A stretch of DNA of 14,381 bases. It comes from Amoebophrya sp. AT5.2. Taxonomy: Eukaryota > Sar > Dinophyceae > Syndiniales > Amoebophryaceae. The notes beneath the pieces were generated by a model. That model was not told where the DNA came from. It did not search any database and saw only the letters and a program-made list of their open reading frames with translations. The translations under genes were made by a program, and so were the position numbers. Positions 1 to 8,854 of the stretch are shown here, one piece after another (the first letter of the stretch is position 1; each line of letters begins with the position of its first letter). The stretch covers positions 1-14,381 of the forward strand of contig RXOD01005388.1 in NCBI GenBank assembly GCA_005223375.1, written 5' to 3'.

Positions 1-1501
1 TCCCCCGGGACCTCCGCCCCCCGCCGTGGCCACCACGTCTCGCGGCTTCGTCTCCGGGCTTTTCGTTTTTACTGTCAACCGCGGCGTTTCACCTGTCTGT
101 TCCCGATCAGGATCGTCAAAAAGCTGTGGGGACGCGCCTGCCACGCGCGGCGGGTCTGGGGACGGGCTGCGCACAGTCCTCTTAGCGGGGGAGAGCAGTT
201 GGCGCGAGTCGTTGTAGATCTTGGCGATCTGCTTCCCGGTCGTATCCATTTCGTGCAGCTTTTTTGGACTTTTCGCCGCGTCCGCGTCGTCGCCATCCTC
301 AATCAGGGGAGCAGACTCTCCCTCGGCGGGCTTAGGCTGTGTTGATTGTGCAGACCTATCGCATCAGCGGAATTTCGTACGGCAAAAAATATTCAGACGT
401 TCAACTTCAAGTAGAAGTTCATACAAAAGATAGACTGCGCGCGGCCCAGGCCGCCCTCGAACGCTCTTATAGACACTCAAGTGCAACTACAATGAAAATG
501 AATCAGTCATGTTGACGCCGCAAACGTACATCTTTGGAGGCTCTACAACGGACCATGATCTTCAAAAGTCTAAGTCTATAGTAGAGGACCACTACCTGCT
601 GTGCTCTTGTGGCCGCTCCTACCGATGTTCTCCGCGGTGCCGCCGATGTTTTCTTCCCGGATACGAAGAGGTAGTAGAGGAGCGCAAGGAAAACAACGCT
701 CGTGACGACAACGGCGTAGCCGACCTTCTTTGTGCATTCGTCCAATACTAAGGCTGCGGAGCAAAGGCGGGAGTACAGCGCCTTTCCTCGCGTTTTTTCG
801 GAGACCTGGGATAGCGACCATTCAGCTACCCGGTGGCGAACTTTGGCGAGGGTCGGCCCACGGGCGGACGCGTGTAATCTTTCCGATTCCTCGGTCGGCG
901 CCGGGTTGAAAGCGCTGCCCTTTTTCTGTGACGAGTGTGAAGATAAACTTTTCTCAGCTGCTCGAAGCAGCGCGGGTTTCGACTTCGAGGGTCCTCCGGG
1001 GGTGTTTTGTATTTCTTGTTCCCTTGTTCCAGGTAGGGACAGCACCGGGCCGCCGTGCGCGTGGTGCGACGCATGTTGCCCTTTGCCATGCTTTTCCTTC
1101 AACTTTTGATGTCCACCGTGCGGGACCACCGGAAGTACCGGCAAGGTGAGCTCACCTGCCTCCAAAGGTTGTCCCCCAGCACGCCAGCTATGTCCCCGCT
1201 GCTCCCCCTCCTGGTCGCGCCCCGTGTTGGCAGCCGCAGTGACGAATACTTTCGCGGCATTTCCTACTTTCTGCGAAGTCGTAGAAGATGAAGTGGGGTC
1301 AGAAGATGACCGATCCGCTTCATCGTCACGAAGTAGGCCATGCTCATGCCCAGCAGCGTCATCTCCAGCGCGACGCAAAAGAGCGTTCTGCTGGACCTGA
1401 TCGGTGACCACCGCCTCCGCGATCGACCAGAGAAGCGAGAAGAAAAGATACCGCATGCGACTGACGGGCGCCGGAAACAAATCATGAGCTACGTACTGCA
1501 C
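1..1501 (-). CDS. Secreted-pathway single-pass membrane protein, unknown family (3' end beyond window)
   Basis: Two exons: 1501-596 (302 codons) and 336 to the window edge (112 codons), joined in phase 0 across a GT-AG intron. The family is not recognised. Met1 is at 1501, but Met16 at 1456 sits directly before a signal-peptide-like stretch (MRYLFFSLLWSIAEAVV) and may be the true start. The following ~240 residues are hydrophilic and rich in Ser, Gly, His and Lys, probably luminal or extracellular. One membrane segment lies at residues 260-280 (VGYAVVVTSVVFLALLYYLFV), followed by basic residues (SGKK), which fits a type I orientation. The tail in exon 2 is charged and Pro/Ser-rich, with a short helix-like stretch near LHEMDTTGKQIAKIYNDSR. 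Without the splice, exon 1 would run 30 more codons to a stop at 503, and exon 2 would be an open frame with no good start. No catalytic motif is visible. I am confident that it is coding, less so about the start. Confidence 0.72.
337..595 (-). other. Intron, GT-AG, 259 nt
   Basis: On the minus strand the donor reads CAG|GTAGTG and the acceptor ACACAG|CCTAAG, both in phase 0. A branch-point-like CTGAT lies about 35 nt before the acceptor. The downstream frame is open for 112 codons to the window edge. A nearby alternative acceptor, GATAG|GTCTGC, would be in the wrong phase. The placement rests on frame continuity only. Confidence 0.6.
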
Positions 1502-1584
1502 TCGTCTGTGGCTATCTTCAAGCCGTAAGTAAAGGCTCGTAAACCTAAACTCTAGTTTTTTCTATATTTAAAAGAAGAGATAGA

Positions 1585-1628
1585 GACGCCAGATGCTCGA
1601 TGGATTCGATGTCTCTCTGTCTGGTGTT
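1585..1628. repeat. Imperfect inverted repeat / hairpin
   Basis: The arms GACGCCAGA (1585-1593) and TCTGGTGTT (1620-1628) pair over 9 positions with two G-T wobbles. The 26-nt loop holds a second small inverted pair, TCGA...TCGA. It lies about 85 bp upstream of the start of the left gene, in its presumed leader or promoter. Function is unknown and chance is possible. Confidence 0.35.
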
Positions 1629-2450
1629 CGATAATTTATTTTTTTGATGGAAGTCAACAACGAGCGATTTCGACGACGAGGAAACGCCGCAGGACACTCT
1701 GATCGAGCTCGAGACGATGTATGAAACAAGCGATTACCACACGCACAGGGTCGGATCACGAGAACCATGGTGACACTGAGATCGCGCTCGTGTTCGCCTG
1801 CACAGCGATGATTGATGTCCAACATGTCGGCACGAAGTCTGAAACTCCTCATAGGGAGCGCAGCAGAAACATGAAAGAAAGCGAAACGACGAAGATTGCT
1901 GTAATTCAGCTCGTCGGCACATCGCAAGGGGAATACAACAAGCGACAACATTTCACTTTCTTCCATTGAAGGCTAGGTTCGCCTTCGCGATACCCACTTT
2001 CATTCATCGATGGCGCAGGGGCAGGGGCGTGCGCAACAGATGAAGTAAGCTACATTGATTTGGAATTATACAGCAAGGCTTGGATACAAGCGTCCGGTCT
2101 TGATTCTTTCCTGACTACAAACAAGCAAAATAATTATGGAGGGAGACGCAGTAGCAGCTGCAGCGGAAACGCTTGCTTCGTGTTTGGAGCAAATACATCG
2201 TTCAGGGATCATAGGGAATGAAGGTCAGATACAACTGGTCTGCTGGAATTTACAGTTTGTCAACGACCACTAGTACGAAATGATTTGTCCTTGTGACTTT
2301 GTAGAATTTGTACAACGAGTTTAAGAGAGTGCAGAGTGAGAGATACAACAAGATGGATTTGAATCATTTTTACGTTTTTTCTGTGCAGCTACATCTTCGT
2401 ACTGTTGCATTGCGACTCGAATTGGTTCGTTTCTCGTGCGCTCCCTCTGG

Positions 2451-2469
2451 TCTGGTTCTTTGGACCAGA
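2451..2469. repeat. Small hairpin downstream of a stop codon
   Basis: TCTGGT (2451-2456) pairs perfectly with ACCAGA (2464-2469) around a 7-nt loop. On the minus strand it lies about 105 nt after the stop codon at 2574, so it would be in the 3' untranslated region. It has no T-tract. It may be an mRNA end or stability element, or chance. Confidence 0.3.
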
Positions 2470-2573
2470 TTCATTGAATTTTCTCTACCAAAGAGGATTG
2501 ACAGTTGTCACAACATTGTCATTGTGTGATCCGTCCTGCTTCACTGACGCGTCTCTGCGACTGCGATGAAAAG

Positions 2574-3131
2574 CTAAAAGAGCAGCGGCATCTTGTCCCA
2601 CTCGCTCTCATGGTACGCCGCGTCGGGGTGTCGCACCCGGACGACGTTGTCCGTTGAAGCGTGATGCACGTTGTGTCGCTGCTCGTGCTCGTCATAATGG
2701 CCGATTTCGGCGTGAGCTGCTGACGCACCGCTCGCCAGCATCGCTTTTTCCTTTTCCGACCCTCGGTACGATTTCTCAGCCTTCGCCAGGTGCGTCTCCC
2801 TCGCCACTTCGCCGCTTTCCTCCGAATCCATAAGCACCGATTGGTGGCTCGGCACGCGCTCGAACGGCACGAACGATTCGCCCCAGCCTTGTGTTGGGAG
2901 GCCGGTAAATCTTTCGAACTGTTTGTCGAGCTCGGATTTCTGGACGAAACGCGCGCGCTCGATTCCTTCGTGGCGCGTCCCAATGGCCTCCCCGAGGAGA
3001 CCCCTGTTGGCATGAGGGTACATGTGCTCGCCAGGTTCTTTCGGCGCTGACCGGACGAGCGTGGTCAACACAGGGTGCTGCTGCGACTCCGTGTTCTTGG
3101 AACCTCTGTTGGACGGCGCTCCGCGCGGGTC
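2574..3131 (-). CDS. Small hydrophilic protein or last exon, unknown function
   Basis: The frame is open for 186 codons from a good acceptor (TGTTCTTGTAG|GAC) at 3131 to a TAG stop at 2574. The first in-frame ATG is at 3023 (MYPHANRGLLGEAIG), which would give 149 residues; the 36 codons before it also look coding. The protein has no signal peptide and no membrane span. A more ordered core lies between residues about 40 and 100 (KSELDKQFERFTGLPTQGWG, then ESFVPFERVPSHQSVL), followed by an acidic and His-rich tail ending in DKMPLLF. I do not recognise the family. No coding first exon with matching phase stands out between 3132 and 3489. Three readings remain: an unseen short first exon, a trans-spliced leader ending at this acceptor with ATG 3023 as start, or continuation of the large membrane-protein gene through a donor at 3505|3504 (see findings). 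Confidence 0.6.
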   Translation of the reverse strand, partial: DPRGAPSNRGSKNTESQQHPVLTTLVRSAPKEPGEHMYPHANRGLLGEAIGTRHEGIERARFVQKSELDKQFERFTGLPTQGWGESFVPFERVPSHQSVLMDSEESGEVARETHLAKAEKSYRGSEKEKAMLASGASAAHAEIGHYDEHEQRHNVHHASTDNVVRVRHPDAAYHESEWDKMPLLF

Positions 3132-3489
3132 CTACAAGAACAGAGTCATGTTTCACTTTCAGATTGTTGATTGAGGAGGACGTATGACGAGTTTGAATCT
3201 CGTCTTTGGGTCGTCGTTCTCGTGTGATGAGTATCTATGTATCTTGTTGTTATAAAAAACTTACTCTAAAGTGAATTTCAGAATGAAGCACATCAAAGAC
3301 AAGAAACTAACATGAAGATGAACATGATACGATAAAGATCAGCATGATCTGGTCCATTGGAATCAATCAGAGATAGAGAAAGATCATCAGGACGAAACTA
3401 ACTGAAGGAGCTGACGGTGACGCTGAGTCTGCAAAAGCAGACCACAGAGACAGACCTCGCGGAACGTGCTGACGACACCCGCACGCGAA
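3132..3489 (-). other. Short intergenic gap or intron between the large gene and the small exon
   Basis: These 358 bp are AT-rich and carry stops in all minus-strand frames. The left end is a pyrimidine-rich acceptor. A GAG|TAAG / GA|GTAAGT donor-like sequence lies near 3255, but the short frame before it ends in phase 2, while the exon at 3131 starts in phase 0. The stretch is therefore either the 3' UTR plus the next promoter/leader, or part of a 373-nt intron (3504-3132). Confidence 0.4.
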
Positions 3490-6400
3490 TCACAATACGA
3501 ATACCATTTCTTCGTCTTCCGGTCGTCTTCGCGAGGGAAATGCGGACAGCGGGACAGGCTTCATTTTCAGGAGGCCCGCGGAAGTTCGGTAGTATCCCTC
3601 CGGTATTTGGCAGTCTTCGCTCACCGCATTCACCAGGGACGGCTTGTGCAAAAGCGCTTTCGTTGGATCCTTCGGCTCGAGCTTGATTCTGGTCGACGAT
3701 GATGAGCTCCCACCGCGCTGCATGCTCCCTCTGGCTTCTCCGGTAGCTGCCGCTACCCCTGCTCCATTGGCCGCATTGCGATCCGGGTTTCTGTCTGACC
3801 CAGTCACGATTGATCCGCCGAGTGGCCGCACAGTCCTTGTTTCGGTGCCTTCTGCCTGCGCTTCGTCTCCACTCGCCCGTGCTGCCCCGCCGGCGCCGCC
3901 GAGGGAGAAGCTTTGTTTTCCACCTGAATTATTTGGCTGGTCCGCATCGGGCGACCCGCCGAAGTCCAACAGGCTCTCCTCGTCGTCACTCTCCCCCGGG
4001 AGGTGTGTGTCATCTGGTCGAGAATGGTCGGGGGGATTGCCGCCTGGCCCCTCCACATCCGTGCCACTGCTGCTGCTGCTGGCGTCGGTGATGTGGCCAT
4101 CGTAGATATCGTCCCGGAGGTATTCCAAGCCCGGTAAGTTAGTCGGCTCGCGAAGCGCGCGCTTCCGCTCGTACATGGAGTGATGCTCGTGCTTGAACGT
4201 CACCCAGAAAAACCACAGACCGATCGCGATCAGTGAAGTCATGATCCCCAAAACCAGCAGCCACGACTTGAATGCCGCGCTGTGCTCGTCGTCGATGCTT
4301 TTCAGCGGGCTGGTCGCGCCCACGTAGCCATTTCCGCCGGCCAGTCGTGCGAGGCTGGACATGTTTGCTTGCGGCGACACCGTAAACTGTGGTGGGATGG
4401 AGATCTGGTCGAGGCAGCGAATCTGCTGCATTTGGTTCTTGTACAGCTTGGCGATCGTGGAAACGTCGTGCGGGAGTATGATGAACTTGGACGCGTCCAG
4501 CTTTGAGCTGCACGTCTTGATGCCGCGGAAGTCCGTGTCGGCTTTTAGGTCCTCGGCGCACAGATAGTTGTTGCACCCGTGCATGTTCTCGTCGCTCCAC
4601 GCGACGAGGTCTTTGTCGTCCTGGTTAAACACGCCGCCCGGCGGCTTGACGCAGGAGACGCGGATCACCCAGTAGAGGTTGTTGTTCTCGTTCGCCACGT
4701 GCGTTTTTCCCCCGCGTTCGACCGACAAGAACCGGTGGCTCGGCTCGAGGATGAATTTGTACTTCAGGTCCTCCGGCCGCGGCATGTCGGTTTCGCGCAT
4801 GTCGATCACGTACCCATTCTCCGCGATTCTAACCTCCCCGCGTGCCACAACGTTGTCGTCCGTGTCGAGCAGGTACCGGTTACTGTACAAACTCACTTTC
4901 AAATCGCACGTGGTCGGGTCCTTGTACGCGGATTCGCTTGGGTAGCGTACCACCCCCTCCGGCTTGAACGTCCATCCCTGAAACACCAGCTTGTTGGGGC
5001 CGACGCTGCCCCTTACGGGGCAGAGCGACCTCGCCGAACTCGGCGAAATCCCCATCTGGTACTGCCCGTCGACGCCCTCCGTCCCGACCACACCCGGGCA
5101 CACCTGCACGCGCGGAATCACCCCGTTGTTCTCCTCATCGATGTAGTCCACCGAAGGCACTTTGACGGACAACACGCTGTCCGGATCCACCACTGTCGCG
5201 GCGACCAGACTCGTATTACCTGTGCCCGCCCTGTACCCCGGGTGGGCATAGCAGCCCTGGAGGTTCCTCTGATCCGTGCACCAGTAGATGTGTCCGTGGA
5301 ACGCCTCCTTCTCCTCAAACTTGGTGTTGCTTTTCCAGCTCAATAGCCGGCTGTCTGCGATGGAAGTCGGCAGGTGCATCGTCGCGGAGTCGGCGCAGAC
5401 GAACTTTGCGTACAGCGACTCGCCGATGGGAACGCAGGGGCCGGTCGTCGGATCGATGGACAGCGACATGTCGGGCGCGAAAGCACAGGAACCATGAGAA
5501 AACAGCTCGTAGTCCAGACGGTTACCGTGGCAGCTGGGAAGGGGAACATGAAAGATGAATCAAGAACAAGACAAGGAAGACAAGAGGCAGAACGAGAAAA
5601 CGAGTAAAAATATGAGCAGGAGGTGCTGGACACCAGAAATAAGGCAGCGAATTCCAATGAATGCGAAAGCGAAACTATGTTCTTCAGGAAAGATTCACTT
5701 CAAAACAAAGACGAAAAATTCACCAATCGCATGTGTATCAACGATTAAGAAAGTAGTACTAGTTCACTTTCATCGCAAAGTAGACTTCTTGCATAGTGTC
5801 GTTGTTCTGCAGGAAGCTGCGTTCCTGGCACTCCCCGACCGGGAAGCTGCTCACCACCGGCGTCATTGTCTCCTGTACTTTCTCACACGTCGCATCCGTG
5901 AAAAATGTTGTTGAAATCGAGGAAGAGGAGCTCGCATTCCAAAGCGTGTGGTAGACGAGAGAGCGCATCATCTTGGAACCGCTTGGAACCTCCCCGAGCG
6001 TCACCGTGGCATTCACGTCGGTCCCACTCGCCTTTGCCGACTGTGCAGCTTCAGAGGTGGTTTGCTTGTTAGTAGTTGATGACGATGCAGCAGCCGCTTG
6101 TTCTTTCCCCTCTTTTGCTTTCATCCCGGCCTCAGTTTCCAAGTACGCCGCATCCTTCTCCCCAGCAGCTGCAGTTGGCTCTACACTTCTTCTCGCTGCT
6201 GGTGAATCGTCATTGTCGTCCTGCTCCCTATCAAGAATGTGGAAAGCAGGTTCTTGTTCATGGTCGATATAGTCCGCGTGCCGGCGCTCCTCATCGTCAT
6301 CGTCATGATCCTCGCTCCTCACCATGACCGTATCAGCGTCGTCGTGGCTGCCGGTGTGGCTTTCGCTTTCTGCCACATCTTCCACTTCCTCGTCGTTCTC

Positions 6401-8104
6401 GTCCTCGGCGCTGTCGTACGGAGACGAATCTTCATGCTGGGAGCGGTGTCGCCGGTTGCCAGCTGAGCGTTTGCGTTCATCTCCTTCTCCTGCGACCTTT
6501 GAGTCGGAGTCCTCGACGAAGTAGGCGGCTCCAGGACCAGCATCCTCATCTTGCTCGTGTTCATCCGCCTGCTCATTCCTGTCATCCACGTAAAATGAAT
6601 CCTCTCGCGCCGCAACCGCATTTCCGTGCTCGTCGGAGTCGATGGCAGCGGTATTTTCATTTTGCATACCAGGTTCAGCAACGTCCTCGTGTGAAGAAAT
6701 CGAGGCCATGCCTTCGTCCGCACTATTTCTATCGTAATCGCTGTCGCGGCTCCGCTCTACAAGGACATCGTCCGCTCCGCTTTGTCGAGCTCGCGTAGTT
6801 CGGCTTCTGTCTCGTCTACTTGAACTTGTGTGGTGCTTCTTTAGCCCGGCCAAAAGATCGTCGTCGCTCGCCGGCAGTTCCCGGAGTTCGATGCCTTTCT
6901 GCTGTGCCATCATGAAATCGGCTTCGTCCAAAGCTATCTCGTCAACCGCGGCATGCCGTTCATCGTCTCCTAGCTGCTCCTTCTGCTCCAACTCGTCTTC
7001 GACATCGACACCGTGGTCATCTTCTACTTCTTCTGCGAATGACGCTGCGCTATCGTAAGAAATTGAAGCAGCACGACCTACAACCGCGGGCTCGCGTCGC
7101 AGGCGGCGGACGGACGACAGGGCAGTGTGGTCGACGGCCCGCGTTGTCGTCGAGTCGTGGGTTTGTTCCTTCTTGTGTTTTTTCCCCTCTCTCTTCTTCT
7201 TGGCCGCGGCACTCCTGACGGTTTCTGTGGACGCTGTGCTGCCCGTACGTTGTGTTTCTGCCGTTGACGATGATGCGGCATGCGACCTTCTCTTTTGGGC
7301 AGGCCGTTTGGTTCTGGGAGAAGATGAAGCGTCTACGCCCGGCGGAACCGCCTCTGCGTCTACGCCGCGACGGACTGCTCCTGCTGGTGTCTGTGGCCTC
7401 CGCTTCTCCACCTTCTCCTGCTTCCTTCTGCTTGTTGACGACTGTTTTTCTTTCGTCCTGCGTTCTAGTTCTTCGAGCACGTCGTCGGCGCCGCTGCCGC
7501 TGTTCCTTGTATTTGTTCGCCGCTCTACCTTCGAGTTCGGGGGGATCGCTTCCGCTTGTGCAGCCGGTGTCGTGATACTAGCCGCAGTCGGAGCCTGTTC
7601 GGCCTTCACGATTTTTGTGCGCACTTTCTCCGCACGCCCCGACCTCTTCTTGTACTTCTTGTTCACCTCTCGGTTTTGTTTCGCCCCGTGTACCTTGCTT
7701 TTTCGAACGGCGGCGGTGGATGCTGCTCCTCCTGGAAGGAGGCGTGAGAGTACTTTCCTTGCCAGCGCCTTTTTCTCCGCGACGGAACCCTTCCGCTTCC
7801 CCTTCGACTGCTGAAGCAGCGCTTTCGCAGTCGCCCGAAGACGCGCGGCCTCTGAGGCTGCTTTTTGCGACGAATGGCCTCCTTTATGGCCCTTTGAGGA
7901 CTTCGTGCCGTGCTGAACCTGATCATCGTGAGTGGCCGCTGTGAGTGTCACATCGACGAGGTGGTCGCCGGACTCGCGAGACGTGTAATGCTGCTGCTGC
8001 TCCGCTGGTATAAACTCTCGAGCGCGAACATGCACTACTCCTGCACGTTGCCAATGGCACGCGGTGAGTGCAGCGGTAAACCAACAGAGAGAGACCAACT
8101 GCAT
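3490..8104 (-). CDS. Large type I membrane protein with basic/acidic tracts and Cys-rich ectodomain, unknown family
   Basis: Two exons, 8104-5793 and 5533-3490, read as one 1451-residue protein. Residues 1-22 form a signal peptide (MQLVSLCWFTAALTACHW). Residues ~65-340 are Lys/Arg-rich; ~355-640 are Asp/Glu-rich with Ser. Residues 740-1144 hold 16 cysteines, an even number that fits disulfides in a secreted domain. A membrane segment lies at 1194-1216 (SWLLVLGIMTSLIAIGLWFF region), followed by a basic flank and a ~235-residue acidic, Ser/Gly-rich cytoplasmic tail. C740-x18-C759-x12-C772 is repeated as C787-x16-C804-x12-C817; the second half of the first copy is created only by the splice. N-glycosylation sites such as NAS at 723 and NDT at 768 are present. 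No enzyme motif is seen. Read separately, the left part (659 codons from ATG 5469) would be a membrane protein with no signal peptide, and the right part (781 codons) a secreted protein ending inside the cysteine module. A surface or adhesion role is a guess from architecture. Confidence 0.72.
5534..5792 (-). other. Intron, non-canonical GC-AG, 259 nt
   Basis: The donor reads ACACTAT|GCAAGA and the acceptor CCCCTTCCCAG|CTGCC, preceded by a long pyrimidine-rich tract. Both sides are in phase 2 and give an Ile codon (AT|C) followed by CHGNRLDYE. Every GT near the end of the upstream exon is in phase 0 and would shift the frame into an early stop. GCAAG is the usual context of a GC donor. An alternative is a GA-AG intron after AAAGT at 5766, which also keeps the frame (VCHGN) but spoils the cysteine spacing. 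Confidence 0.62.
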
Positions 8105-8303
8105 CGTTCCCTGGTCTGGTGACGTTCCCGTCTATCACATCAGGAATTTTGTCTCTTACTTTTTAAAATCAATGTCTCGCATTCGCGCGCCTCCTGAGTC
8201 TATAATTGATGTGCGTGAGCACTACGACATTTGATTTTGATTTTTTCCAGCTGACTCTGATTTCTCTCGTCAGTCTCTGTTCACGAATCAATTGGATCGA
8301 GAC

Positions 8304-8373
8304 GACATCGACATACGGCGAGCGATTTATCGATCGAGAAGATCAAGATGACGTCGACACACGGCGAGTGCAT
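8304..8373. repeat. Diverged direct repeat, ~24 bp unit, 46-bp period
   Basis: GACATCGACATACGGCGAGC at 8304-8323 recurs as GACGTCGACACACGGCGAGT at 8350-8369, with 17 of 20 positions identical. A third, shorter echo (ACGGCGAACGATATCGATC, about 8378-8396) matches the ACGGCGAGCGATTTATCGATC part of the first copy. It lies 200-290 bp upstream of the large membrane-protein start. It could be a decayed tandem repeat or regulatory sites. Confidence 0.5.
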
Positions 8374-8651
8374 TGCCACGGCGAACGATATCGATCACAG
8401 CACACCAGCTAAGTACTTACTTTTTACTTACGACCGCCGATCATCATGGATCGAATGCACGTCGTCGACGACTCACTTCCACAACTACTTGTGCAACAGT
8501 ATGAGCAGGGGCCGCGACACAGAGGAAATATTCTTAGAATACCAAGAACACGTTAGCAGCCCATCGGGTGGATGTCCATCATGTCGCATACACGTGTAGC
8601 TTTCGTTCCTGCTTCTACTTAGTGTGTGTGGATGGTGGCTTGATCGGATCG

Positions 8652-8667
8652 ATCATTGATAAATGAT
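8652..8667. repeat. Short perfect hairpin
   Basis: ATCATT (8652-8657) and AATGAT (8662-8667) form a perfect 6-bp stem around GATA. It lies about 190 nt past the stop of the MMTAG2-like gene, so it would be in the 3' UTR or spacer. It is too short to assign a function. Confidence 0.3.
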
Positions 8668-8854
8668 TTCGCGGTCGTTACTCTGACTATGATTTTCACA
8701 GCACAGCATCGCGCAGAAATCTTGATGTCGCTACCACGTCCTCGAGAGTAGAATGGGTATGGGTCGTCTTTGCATTATACAAGTGGGGTCGATAGGTCGT
8801 GGGCGGCCTGCTCATCGGACGCTTTTGCATCGATAGCGGTGAGCATCGGCAATG

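Larger units (their letters stand above)
1502..2573. other. Intergenic region, no supported gene
   Basis: This is about 1.07 kb between the 5' end of the left membrane-protein gene and the stop of the small exon at 2574. Base composition is more AT-rich than in the coding regions, especially 2040-2520. A minus-strand ATG frame runs from 1966 to 1568 (132 codons), but its Arg/Ser-rich composition looks accidental and it has no signal peptide or recognisable motif. The region should hold the 3' untranslated part of the right-hand gene and the promoter or 5' leader of the left-hand gene; no clear TATA box or terminator is seen. Confidence 0.5.
8105..8854. other. Intergenic region, no supported gene
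   Basis: These 750 bp lie between the TAA of the MMTAG2-like gene (8855) and the ATG of the large membrane-protein gene (8104). Short frames on either strand are not convincing. The region contains diverged direct repeats near 8304-8395 and a small palindrome at 8652-8667. It should hold the 3' UTR of one gene and the promoter or leader of the next; no canonical TATA box is evident. Confidence 0.45.

Noticed and set aside
1568..1966. Minus-strand frame of 132 codons starting with ATG
   Set aside because: Composition looks random (Arg/Ser/Phe), there is no signal or motif, no plausible exon partner, and it lies in AT-richer spacer.
2519..3013. Overlapping minus-strand frame of 164 codons in a different register from the small exon
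   Set aside because: Its Ser/Arg/Thr-rich composition is that of a frame-shifted shadow; the 2574-3131 frame has balanced composition and a good acceptor at its 5' end.
4579..5346. Long plus-strand open frame (255 codons) over the membrane-protein exon
   Set aside because: It is the antisense of a frame with clear protein character (cysteine pattern, membrane span); its own translation is His/Arg/Val-rich with no motif.
337..5792. The introns at 337-595 and 5534-5792 both measure exactly 259 nt
   Set aside because: Side-by-side reading shows no shared sequence or terminal repeats, so the equal length is taken as coincidence.
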